Source: DATLLN01 sp963797175
GTDB taxonomy: Bacteria > Actinomycetota > Thermoleophilia > Gaiellales > JAICJC01
Length of the DNA stretch: 64,000 nucleotides
Assembly (NCBI GenBank): GCA_963797175.1
Contig: CAWCOL010000009.1
Span: 1,178,001-1,242,000, forward strand
Direction: 5' to 3'
The translations under genes and the position numbers were made by a program. The notes beneath the pieces were generated by a model, which worked only from the letters and a program-made list of their open reading frames with translations, had not been told where the DNA came from and searched no databases. This document shows, piece by piece, positions 35,095-42,978 of this stretch (position 1 is its first letter; the number at the start of each line of letters is the position of its first letter).

Positions 35095-36657
35095 TCAGGC
35101 CGGGACTGGGAGCCCAGCCAGCTCGTACGCCTCGGCTGACGGGCTCTCCTCGCTCGGATCCTTGAGCCGGAACGGCTTGCCGTGCTGCCGCTGGCCGATC
35201 ACGTAGCCGAGCACACCCGCAGCGAGCGCGGCCAGCCCGACGATGATCGCGGCGGTCGTGTAGCCGCTGACGTCAGTGCCCTTGATCAGGTAGCCGGTGT
35301 AGTCGATCCAGAGAACGCCGAAGACCGTCGCCATCAGGTTGATGATCAGGCAGGCCCAGCAGATCGGTATCCAGTAGGACGCCAGCTTGAACGGCCGTGG
35401 CCAGTCCGGCCGGTCGCGGCGCAGAAGCAGCACGCCGGACAGGGCGAACACGTGCGAGAGGATGTAGCCGATGTTGCCCGCGACCAGGATGAAGAGCAGG
35501 CTGGGCGCGAAGAACAGCAGGCAGATGTTCAGGATGCAGTCGAGGGTCATCGCCCGGCCGGGCACGTGGTAGTGGTTGAGCCGGTCGAGCTGCCGGACGG
35601 TGAGCCCCTCCCTGGCCATCCCGTACAGCGCGCGCGAGCCGTCCATGGTCGCGGTGTTCATCGAGAGCAGCAGGCCGGCGCTCAGGAACACGACGAAGAC
35701 GCCGCCGAGCGTGTTGCCGGCGACATTGTCGAGCGCCGTCGGTCAGGTATGCGATGAACGTCGTGTCGCCGGCGATGAAGCCGGTGCCCAGCTCGGCCAC
35801 GATCGTCAGCGGCAGCAGCAGGCAGAGGAAGCAGTTGAGGACGCCCGCCGAGACCAGCGCCTTACGGGTGTCGTTGCGCGTGTCGTGGAACTCCGGGCGC
35901 GAACGTCGCCGGCGCCTCGGGCCCGTACGACGACCAGCCGATCACCCAGAACCAGACGACGGCCATGGTGATGCTCGACCAGGTGCTCGGCGTGCCGCCG
36001 TAGAAGGCGACGGATGCCGAGATGAAGTTCTGGTTGAGCGCGTGGTTGCGTGATGTCGCCGTTCAGGAACGGGATGATCGCCAGCGACAGCACCGGGATC
36101 AGCATCATCGCGCCGGTCACGTAGCTGAACCAGACCGCCGACGCGCATGCCGCGGACGTTGAACGCGAAGCACGAGAGGATGCAGACGAGGCCGATCAGC
36201 CGGTAGCCGTTCACGTCCATGAAGCCGAGGTGCCAATGAACGTGCCAATCCAGTCGGTGGCCCAGAACCGGGTGATCAGCAGCGTGCCGATGATGCCGCC
36301 GTAGATGGCGAGCACGCTCGACCAGGCGAACCAGTAGCCGAACGTCGCCAGCGGGCCGGCCAGCGAGAAGTACTTGCGCCAGCCCTCCTTGGCGTACATC
36401 GAGAGCCCGCCCGACTTGTCGGGGAACATGGTCGCCGGCTCGGCGTAAATGTACGCCTGGAGCGCGCCGACCACCGAGGACGAGAACCAGATGATCGCGG
36501 CCCATTTCGGGCCGAGGGTGACGACCGAGCCTGCCAGGCCGGCCAGCAGGAACCCGGGGTTGCACAGACCGACGACGAACCCGTCCCACCAGTTCATCGT
36601 CTTGAGCAGCCTTCGGTCATCAACGGCCAACCGTTGCCACAATCCACCTCCCAGCAC
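35095..36657 (-). pseudogene. APC-superfamily amino acid permease, multiple frameshifts
   Basis: The N-terminus MNWWDGFVVGLCNPGFLLAG is the entry of an APC permease, followed by VVTLGPKWAAIIWFSSSVVG and SGGLSMYAKEGWRKYFSLAG. Mid-protein spans occur in shifting frames: SAVWFSYVTGAMMLIPVLSL, AVVWFWVIGWSSYGPEAPAT and EFHDTRNDTRKALVSAGVLN. The C-terminal 198 residues are clean (DGSRALYGMAREGLTVRQLD and final helices). Deleting single bases near 35745, 35897, 36046 and 36143, plus one near 36230, restores about 515 residues with 12 spans, a normal length. Substrate unknown. Regular one-base insertions in an otherwise perfect gene point to sequence error, though I annotate it as broken. Confidence 0.75.
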
Positions 36658-36730
36658 TGAGGAAGAACGAACGGACTACGATAACCGGTCCGCGACCGAT
36701 ACTCCTAGGTGCCGGCGAGGAGGTGGCGAG

Positions 36731-37093
36731 GTGCAGGTTCCGATCGTGGTCACCTGCGAGTGCGGCCACACCACCGAGGCGGTCGCCGGGGACGTGGTGA
36801 CGTGCGCCTGCGGGCGCCGCTACGCGACGGAGCTCTCGCCCGCGCAGTCGGCCGCGATCAGGGCGATGGGCACGCGCCTGCAGGTGTTCGCGCGGCTCGG
36901 GATCGGCGTCGTCGGCCTGGTCTCGCTGGCCGCGATCCTCTGAGCTGGGCACGTACCCCGGCATCGCGGTGCTCGCTGTCGGAACCACCCTGTGGTGGGT
37001 CGTGCTCCAGCCGATGTGGCGCCGCCGCCTGACGTCGGAGATCGCGCGGCTCCCGCCGGGCGACGATCCAGCCGCTCTGATGCAAGGGGCACG
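36731..37093 (+). CDS. Zinc-ribbon membrane protein, one frameshift
   Basis: GTG 36731 has GAGGAGG about ten bases upstream. The product starts VQVPIVVTCECGHTTEAVAG and carries CxC...CxC (CECGH, CACGRRY), a small zinc ribbon, then a membrane span ARLGIGVVGLVSLAAIL. TGA follows at once; deleting one base near 36943 continues with TYPGIAVLAVGTTLWWVVLQ, a second span, and PMWRRRLTSEIARLPPGDDP. So the protein likely has a cytoplasmic zinc ribbon and two membrane helices. Its frame runs without a stop into an unrelated surface-domain remnant near 37094, so the true C-terminus is unknown. It is divergent from the permease gene. Confidence 0.5.
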
Positions 37094-37426
37094 GTGCGAC
37101 GACACGTTCACCAACGTCCGCAAGCCGAAGCTGACGATCAAGAAGGTGCTGAAGCCGGCGACGGATCCGGGCAGGTTCGACCTGATGGCCGGCGCGCTGG
37201 TCGTGAAGGCAGCTGCCGGGAACGGCGACTCGGGCAGCGTGCTGACCAGCCGGGGCCGGTGACGGTGAGCGAGGCCGCCGCCGTGGGCAGCCTGGCGAAC
37301 TACAAGACGCGGATCACCTGCAAGAAGAACGGGCTGCCCGACGTCCCCGGGCCGATCACGTCGGTCGGCATCGACCTCGCAGCGGGCGACGTCGAGGTCT
37401 GCACGTTCAAGAACACGCGGCGGTAG
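37094..37426 (+). pseudogene. Remnant of a prealbumin-fold (SpaA-like) surface repeat protein
   Basis: The text DDTFTNVRKPKLTIKKVLKP then ATDPGRFDL, and after a one-base break near 37257 VTVSEAAAVGSLANYKTRIT, ending VEVCTFKNTRR, matches the repeat unit of large actinobacterial surface proteins: a C(T)FTN(T)RKP joint, PG(R/K)FDL, SE.A..GSL..Y and another C(T)F(K/T)N joint. Only one unit plus the tail of a previous unit remains. No signal peptide or upstream part exists; instead it is fused in frame to the zinc-ribbon gene. It looks like a deletion or assembly junction at about 37090. Not expected to be functional. Confidence 0.5.
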
Positions 37427-37508
37427 CGCCCGGCCGGATGAGCTAGATTCAGCACCAGCGTCGACGCCCGCGAGCCAGGCAGTTGGGTGATCGAAAGGGG
37501 GCGAAGCG

Positions 37509-37812
37509 TTGGCACCCGAGCGGACCGCAGCCGAGCCTGAGCAGGCCCGGCGAGCCGCGCCCGGCGAGCAGGCTGGGGTGCACGACGTCGCGCGGCGACC
37601 GAGCCCGGAGCGGCCGGCCGGGATGCTCGCGCTGCAGCGCACGGCCGGCAACCGCGCCGCCGGCGGTCAAGGCGAAGGAGAACCGCGCGAAGCAGGACAA
37701 GACCGAGGCCTCCACCGCCGCGAGCACACGCAAGGACACGGGCGGAGACTGGGGGAAGGGGCCGAATCCGCGCTTCACGCGGCGGACGATGATGACGCCC
37801 GGCCATCGCTAG
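37509..37812 (+). CDS. Small protein with LQRTAGNRA motif (DUF4157/eCIS-associated type), one frameshift
   Basis: TTG 37509 is preceded by AAAGGGGG. The product is disordered and charged (LAPERTAAEPEQARRAAPGE) up to AGMLALQRTAGNRA, the short motif found at the N-termini of DUF4157 proteins and other cargo near extracellular contractile injection systems. Beyond it the frame shifts by one near 37665 and continues VKAKENRAKQDKTEASTAAS to FTRRTMMTPGHR, stopping at 37812. About 100 residues in total. No sheath, tube or baseplate gene is in the window, so this is an orphan. Identification rests on the motif alone. Confidence 0.4.
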
Positions 37813-37848
37813 CCGTGGAGTAGTATGGTCGTTCGCGACCGGGGAGTT

Positions 37849-39174
37849 ATGAAGCGGTTCGTTGTATTCGCGTTCGTGCTGGCGATGCTGGCGGCTGGCG
37901 CCGTGGCTTCGGCGAGCGCTACGGCGACCGACGCGACAACGGTGCTGGTCAGCAGGATGCAGAACGGCGAGCCTCCACCCGACGGGGCGTACGACCTGTC
38001 GATCAGCGACGACGGTCGGTACGTCGTCTTCACGACGGACGACCTCCTGACGGACGACGACACGAACGGCTACCGCGACGTCTACATGCGGGACATGTCG
38101 CTGGGGACGACGACGCTGCTCAGCTTCACCAGGACGGGCGAGGCGGGGAACAGCCACAGCACCGGCCCTGCGCTCAGCGGCAACGGCCACTACGTCGCCT
38201 TCGTGACCAACTCGACGAACTTCGAGCGCGATTACAACGGCAACGCCGAGGATGTGTTCGTGCGGAACCTGCTGACGGGCGCGGTCCGTCGGATCGACGA
38301 GTCGACGGCCGGGGTGCAGGCGGACGGCAGCAGCAACGGCCCGGTGCTCGATCGGAGTGGGCGGTACGTCGCGTTCACGTCGGCCGCTGGGAATCTCGTC
38401 CCGGGCGACACGAACGACCGTGGGGACGTATTCCTCCGCGACCGGAAGCTGGGAACGACGACCCGGATCAGTCTGACCGACGACGGTCAGCAGATTCCAG
38501 ACGGGGCCGGCGGGCCGACGATGAGCGCGTCCGGGCGCTACGTCGCGTTCACTACGGAGTCCTCGCTCGCACCGGCGGACACGAACGGCACCGCGGACGT
38601 GTATGTGCGTGACCTGGTCGATGGACGGACGATCCCGGTCAGCGTGGCCGACGACGGGCACTTCGGCAACGTCCAGAGCTATAGCTATCTGAGCTCCAGG
38701 TTCGCGATCAGCGCCGACGGTCGCTATGTCGTGTTCACATCGCTCGCCGACAACCTCGTTCCCGGTGACACCAACGGAGAGACGGACGTCTTCGTCCGCG
38801 ATCTGGTCGGCCAGACGACTGTGCGCGCGGACGTCTCGACCTCGGGCACTGAGGACATCTACGGAGCCGAGCTGGGATCGATCAGCGCCAACGGGCGCCA
38901 CGTGGTGTTCGACACCTACGGCGCGCTCGTCCCCCACGACACGAACGGGATCGGCGACATCTACGAGCGGAACCTTCTCCAGGGCACAACCCGCCGCCTC
39001 AACATCCCGGACACCGGCGGCCAGGCGCGGGGCGGCAACAGTCTGTCGCCGATCAGCTCAGCGGACGGCACGTGCGTCGCGTTCCAGTCGACCGCGACGA
39101 ACCTCGACAGCAGCATCACGGAGCCGGGATACCAGGACGTGTACATGCGCGAGCTCACCGGCAGCTGTCCGTAG
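37849..39174 (+). CDS. Exported TolB/PD40-like beta-propeller protein, paralogue A
   Basis: About 441 residues. ATG 37849 follows GGGGAG and gives signal peptide MKRFVVFAFVLAMLAAGAVA; a longer ORF start at 37825 lacks a site. Seven blades repeat a pattern of SxSGxGRYVAFxT....L.PxDTN...DV(Y/F)(V/L)RD...GTT.R, for example ISDDGRYVVFTTDDL, LSGNGHYVAFVTNSTNF and ASGRYVAFTTESSLAPADTN. This is the exported WD40-like (PD40) form with no enzyme motif. A close paralogue on the minus strand is at 42979-44289. The two flank tRNA-Lys, a carboxypeptidase and an agmatinase-like gene. Possibly a surface-binding protein. Confidence 0.75.
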   Translation: MKRFVVFAFVLAMLAAGAVASASATATDATTVLVSRMQNGEPPPDGAYDLSISDDGRYVVFTTDDLLTDDDTNGYRDVYMRDMSLGTTTLLSFTRTGEAGNSHSTGPALSGNGHYVAFVTNSTNFERDYNGNAEDVFVRNLLTGAVRRIDESTAGVQADGSSNGPVLDRSGRYVAFTSAAGNLVPGDTNDRGDVFLRDRKLGTTTRISLTDDGQQIPDGAGGPTMSASGRYVAFTTESSLAPADTNGTADVYVRDLVDGRTIPVSVADDGHFGNVQSYSYLSSRFAISADGRYVVFTSLADNLVPGDTNGETDVFVRDLVGQTTVRADVSTSGTEDIYGAELGSISANGRHVVFDTYGALVPHDTNGIGDIYERNLLQGTTRRLNIPDTGGQARGGNSLSPISSADGTCVAFQSTATNLDSSITEPGYQDVYMRELTGSCP

Positions 39175-39198
39175 GCCGGAGCCACGCGGCCGTTTCAA

Positions 39199-39271
39199 TG
39201 GGCCGTGCAGGTCTCGAACCTGCGACCTTGGGATTAAAAGTCCCCTGCTCTACCAGCTGAGCTAACGGCCC
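39199..39271 (-). tRNA. tRNA-Lys (anticodon UUU)
   Basis: A 73-nt cloverleaf on the minus strand. Acceptor GGGCCGT pairs fully with ACGGCCC; the D arm has GCTC/GAGC. The anticodon loop CTTTTAA gives UUU, and the T arm GCAGG-TTCGAGA-CCTGC is perfect. Discriminator A; no CCA encoded. The first anticodon-stem pair is a G.A mismatch (27-43), worth noting but not disqualifying. Confidence 0.9.
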
Positions 39272-39358
39272 CGGCTGATTGTACGGCGCCCCCGCGAGCT
39301 TGACGGGCGCGCAGCATGCTCGGTAGTCTGGCCGCGTCTACATGGGGGGAACGGGGAG

Positions 39359-41578
39359 ATGAAGGTTCGAGTCTGCATGGCCGCCGTGGCGGCGTTGGTG
39401 GTTCTGCTCGCGCTCAGCACGGGCGTCGCCCGGGCGGCGACCTGCGATCCGCTGACGACCAAGCCGATCTACGACCGGGACGTCCCGACCACGCAGGACG
39501 TGCTCGGCGTGATCCTCGGCCGCAAGGAGCTGTCCGTCGACCAGGTCTACACCTACATGGACGCCCTGGACGCGGCCAGCGACCGGATCGTGACCGGCAC
39601 CTACGGCACGTCCGTGGACGGCCGGCCGCTGCGCTACGCGATGGTCTCGAACCCCGCCAACCTCACCCCGACCGCGCTCAACCAGCTCAGCTCGGACGCC
39701 CAGGCCCTGCGCAACCCCCTGCTCGACCCCGACAAGGCGGCCACGATCGAGGCTCGCCTGCCCGCAATCCTCAGCATCGGCGCCAACGTCCACGGCAACG
39801 AGCCCTCCGGCACCGAGGCGACCCTGCGCACAATGTACGAGCTCGCGGCGCGCGACGACTGCGCCGCCACCCAGCTGCTCGACAACTCGGTGATGCTGCT
39901 GATCCCGACCCAGAACCCGGACGGCCGCGAGGCCGGCTTCCGCCGCAACTCGTACTGGTTCGACCTGAACCGCGACGACTGGGCCCGCACGCAGCCCGAG
40001 ACGGACAGCCGCATCGAGCTGTTCCGCAAGTACCCGCCGCTGCTCTTCGCAGACGAGCACGAGAACGGCAGCAGCTCCTACTTCTTCCCCCCCAACACCG
40101 ACCCGATCTACCACGAGGTGCCCGACACCGCCCTCAACTGGATCGACCACCTCTACGGCGACACGCTGGCCGGCGCCTTCGCGAGCCTCGGCTATCCGTA
40201 CTACACGGGCCAGCAGAGCGGCTACGACTTCTTCGCGCCGGAGTACGGCGACACGGTGGTGGCCGACGGGTTCGGCGGCGCCGGCATGACGTTCGAGAAG
40301 GGCTCGAACGACGTGTACCGGCTGCGCGTGCGCCAGCAGTGGGTGAGCCAGTGGGTCTCGCTGACGCAGGGCGCGACGCACCGAAGCGACCTCGTCACCG
40401 GCTGGCACAACCAGTACGTCGAGGCCTACCAGGAAGGCAAGGCCGGCATCCTCGAGCCGAACGTACTGGAGGATCCGCACAACCCGCTCTACCAGCAGGT
40501 GCCGGACATGCTGGTGCGCCACTACTTCCTGCTCGACAACCCCGGAGACCACCGGGCGCTCCAGATCGTGGTGCGGCGGCTGCAGCGGATGGACGTGGCC
40601 GTCTACCGGCTGAATGCGCCGCTGACCGTCTCCGACTTCAAGCCGTACGGCCGCCCGCGGCACTCGACGACGCTGCCCGCGGGCACGGTCTGGGTGCCGA
40701 TGGCCCAGGGCCAGAAGCACTGGATCCAGACGATGCTGAACGAGGACACGTACATCGGCCGCGCGTACTTCTACGACACCACGGCGTGGAGCCAGCCGCT
40801 GATGCTGGACATCCCCGGCGGCTACTCGGGCAAGGTGCTGACGCCGAACGCCAGCAAGATCGGCGGCACGGTGTCGGTGCCGGCGCAGCGCTTCCCGGCC
40901 GGGCCGCACCCGCGCATCGCCGTCTTCCGGATGGCGAACGACTTCGCCAGCGTCGTCTCCGACGGCTGGCTGCGCTGGACGTTCGACCACGACTGGAACG
41001 TGCCCTACCGCGAGGTGACCGCCCAGCAGATCGCCGACGGCGCCCTCGACTCGGTGGACGTGCTGCTGGTGCCCGACGGGCACGCGGTGGCCGGGGCCGG
41101 CTTCCTCGGCCCCGCCGGCGAGCAGGCGATCCGCGACTTCGTCAGCCGCGGCGGCCGCTACATCGGCTGGATCGGCGGCACGCACCTGGCGAGCAAGATC
41201 GGGATCGGCACGGCCAAGCTGACGTACCCGTCGGTCAACATCCCCGGCTCGCTCTACCGCGTGCAGCTCGACACCACCAGCCCGCTCTCCGCGGGGATCG
41301 GGAAGTGGGACTACGTCTTCAACACGGGCGACGCCATCCTGCTGCCCGGGAAGCCGTGGGAGACCGTCATGTCCTACCCGGCCCGGCACGGCCCCGACTG
41401 GTACGGGTCCGGGTATGCGACCGGCGACGGCAACTACTCCCAGACCGCGGTGGTCAGCGACGAGACGTACGGCAAGGGGCACGTCATCTCCTGGTCGACC
41501 GACCCGTTCTACCGCGGCTACACCGAGGGCACCAAGCGCGTGATGTGGAACGCGATCGTGCAGCCTCTGCCGTCGTGA
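39359..41578 (+). CDS. Secreted M14-family zinc carboxypeptidase
   Basis: A 739-residue protein with GGGGAG before ATG 39359 and signal peptide MKVRVCMAAVAALVVLLALS, cleavage near ARAA. The M14 zinc site HxxE is in IGANVHGNEPSG (about residue 143). Substrate-binding residues lie in IPTQNPDGREAG and WFDLNRDD, and DEHENG (about 235) supplies the second zinc histidine. From about 520 to the end is a domain resembling class I glutamine-amidotransferase folds (VDVLLVPDGHAVAGAGFLGP through FVSRGGRYIGWIGG), a combination known in large bacterial M14 proteins. It acts outside the cell on peptides or peptidoglycan; which one cannot be told. Confidence 0.85.
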   Translation: MKVRVCMAAVAALVVLLALSTGVARAATCDPLTTKPIYDRDVPTTQDVLGVILGRKELSVDQVYTYMDALDAASDRIVTGTYGTSVDGRPLRYAMVSNPANLTPTALNQLSSDAQALRNPLLDPDKAATIEARLPAILSIGANVHGNEPSGTEATLRTMYELAARDDCAATQLLDNSVMLLIPTQNPDGREAGFRRNSYWFDLNRDDWARTQPETDSRIELFRKYPPLLFADEHENGSSSYFFPPNTDPIYHEVPDTALNWIDHLYGDTLAGAFASLGYPYYTGQQSGYDFFAPEYGDTVVADGFGGAGMTFEKGSNDVYRLRVRQQWVSQWVSLTQGATHRSDLVTGWHNQYVEAYQEGKAGILEPNVLEDPHNPLYQQVPDMLVRHYFLLDNPGDHRALQIVVRRLQRMDVAVYRLNAPLTVSDFKPYGRPRHSTTLPAGTVWVPMAQGQKHWIQTMLNEDTYIGRAYFYDTTAWSQPLMLDIPGGYSGKVLTPNASKIGGTVSVPAQRFPAGPHPRIAVFRMANDFASVVSDGWLRWTFDHDWNVPYREVTAQQIADGALDSVDVLLVPDGHAVAGAGFLGPAGEQAIRDFVSRGGRYIGWIGGTHLASKIGIGTAKLTYPSVNIPGSLYRVQLDTTSPLSAGIGKWDYVFNTGDAILLPGKPWETVMSYPARHGPDWYGSGYATGDGNYSQTAVVSDETYGKGHVISWSTDPFYRGYTEGTKRVMWNAIVQPLPS

Positions 41579-41585
41579 GTTAGCG

Positions 41586-42596
41586 ATGCAGGTCAGCCGG
41601 CCCGGCGACCCCAGCTTCGCGGGCATCCAGACGTACTCGAAGCTGCCCCTGGTGCTGGAACCGGAGGGCCTGGTCGGCGTCGACGTGGCGATCGTCGGCG
41701 CGCCGATGGACGAGACGGTGTCGAACCGGCCGGGCACCCGCTACGGGCCGCGGGCGATCCGGCAGGCAGACGAGAGTTCGGGCGTGCCGCCGTCGCGGCC
41801 GCACATGCTGCTCGGCGTCGACCCGTTCGCGGTGCTGAACGTCGTGGACTACGGCGACGCCGAGACGGTGCCGGGCGACACCGCGCGCAGCCACGCGGCG
41901 ATCAAGGCCCGGGTGGCCGAGATCTGCGCGGCCGGCGCGATCCCGATCGTGCTGGGCGGCGACCACTCGATCGCCGATCCCAACATGACCGCCGTCGCCG
42001 ACCACTTCGGCCACGGCACCGTCGGCGTCGTCCACTTCGACGCCCACGCCGACACGGCCGAGACGTTATCCGGCGTCAGCCGCTCCCACGGCACGCCGAT
42101 GCGGCTGGTGGTGGACAGCGGCGCGATCCCGGGCGACCGCTTCCTCCAGGTCGGGCTGCGCGGCTGGTGGCCGGAGCCGGACGAGTTCGCCTGGATGCGC
42201 CAGAGCGGCTTCCGCTGGTGGACGATGTACGAGCTGGACGAGCGCGGGTTCGACACGTGCCTGGAGGAGGTGCTCGCCATCGCCGCCGGTTGGGACCACG
42301 TCTTCCTCTCGATCGACATCGACTCGCTCGACCCGGCCTACGCGCCGGGCACCGGCACGCCCGTCCCCGGCGGGCTGACGCCGCGCGAGCTGGCCCGCGC
42401 GACGCGGCGGATCACGGCCGAGCTGAACGTGAAGGCGATGGAGCTGGTCGAGGTCTCGCCGATCTACGACCCGAGCGGGAACATCACCGCGATCGCCGCC
42501 CACAACCTCGTGCTCGAGGCGCTCTCCGGCCTCGCCCTCCGGCGCAGCGGCAGGCCCGCCGCGCCGGAGCTGGACAACCGCCCGCACGGGCGGTGA
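41586..42596 (+). CDS. speB: Agmatinase/arginase-family ureohydrolase
   Basis: A 336-residue protein with all dimanganese motifs: GGDHSIA, HFDAHADT and SIDIDSLDPAYAPGTGTPVP, plus the N-terminal GAPMDETVSNRPGTRYGPRA. These place it in the ureohydrolase family (agmatinase, arginase, guanidinobutyrase). Bacterial agmatinase is the default call; guanidinobutyrase or guanidinopropionase cannot be excluded. It starts seven bases after the carboxypeptidase stop, so the two may be co-transcribed. The start ATG is given by the ORF; the conserved part begins about residue 20. Confidence 0.85.
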   Translation: MQVSRPGDPSFAGIQTYSKLPLVLEPEGLVGVDVAIVGAPMDETVSNRPGTRYGPRAIRQADESSGVPPSRPHMLLGVDPFAVLNVVDYGDAETVPGDTARSHAAIKARVAEICAAGAIPIVLGGDHSIADPNMTAVADHFGHGTVGVVHFDAHADTAETLSGVSRSHGTPMRLVVDSGAIPGDRFLQVGLRGWWPEPDEFAWMRQSGFRWWTMYELDERGFDTCLEEVLAIAAGWDHVFLSIDIDSLDPAYAPGTGTPVPGGLTPRELARATRRITAELNVKAMELVEVSPIYDPSGNITAIAAHNLVLEALSGLALRRSGRPAAPELDNRPHGR

Positions 42597-42664
42597 TCGG
42601 CCTCACGCGGCGCCCGGAAACTTTTTCCGGCCGGGCAGCGTATAAGAGGTACGAGGCACGTTCG

Positions 42665-42847
42665 ATGAGCGATCACACAACCGGCATCCGCTTCCTCCCC
42701 CTCACTGCCGCGGCAGCGTGGCAGTCGTACCTCGAAGCGACACAGGATGTCGACGCCGATCGCTACCTACAGGTCGAACAGGCCGCGTGGGAGCAGCTAC
42801 AGGCGGCCCTCACCACACTCCCCTCCAACCGGGTAGGGGCCGCCTGA
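42665..42847 (+). CDS. 60-residue hypothetical protein
   Basis: MSDHTTGIRFLPLTAAAAWQ, then SYLEATQDVDADRYLQVEQA and AWEQLQAALTTLPSNRVGAA. No ribosome site is strong, but the helical, charged sequence has normal codon bias and lies between the ureohydrolase gene and tRNA-Glu. No homologue recognised. I consider it a probable small soluble protein. Confidence 0.45.
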   Translation: MSDHTTGIRFLPLTAAAAWQSYLEATQDVDADRYLQVEQAAWEQLQAALTTLPSNRVGAA

Positions 42848-42891
42848 GCACCCCCGGCCGCCGTCGGGTGGCCGGGTATCCTGCGCGGCGG

Positions 42892-42964
42892 GCCCCCATC
42901 GGCTAGTGGCCTAGGCCTCCGCCCTTTCAAGGCGGCAACACGGGTTCGAATCCCGTTGGGGGTA
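42892..42964 (+). tRNA. tRNA-Glu (anticodon UUC)
   Basis: A 73-nt cloverleaf. Acceptor GCCCCCA pairs with TGGGGGT; the anticodon stem CCGCC/GGCGG encloses CTTTCAA, giving UUC. T arm ACGGG-TTCGAAT-CCCGT. Discriminator A, no encoded CCA. Confidence 0.93.
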
Positions 42965-42978
42965 TGCGAGCGTCCGCC

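Noticed and set aside
37509..37812. Start of a contractile injection system locus
   Set aside because: Only the short LQRTAGNRA motif is present; no sheath, tube, baseplate or AAA+ gene in the window.
39338..41737. Minus-strand ORF of 799 codons
   Set aside because: Shadow of the M14 carboxypeptidase gene, which has zinc motifs and a signal peptide.
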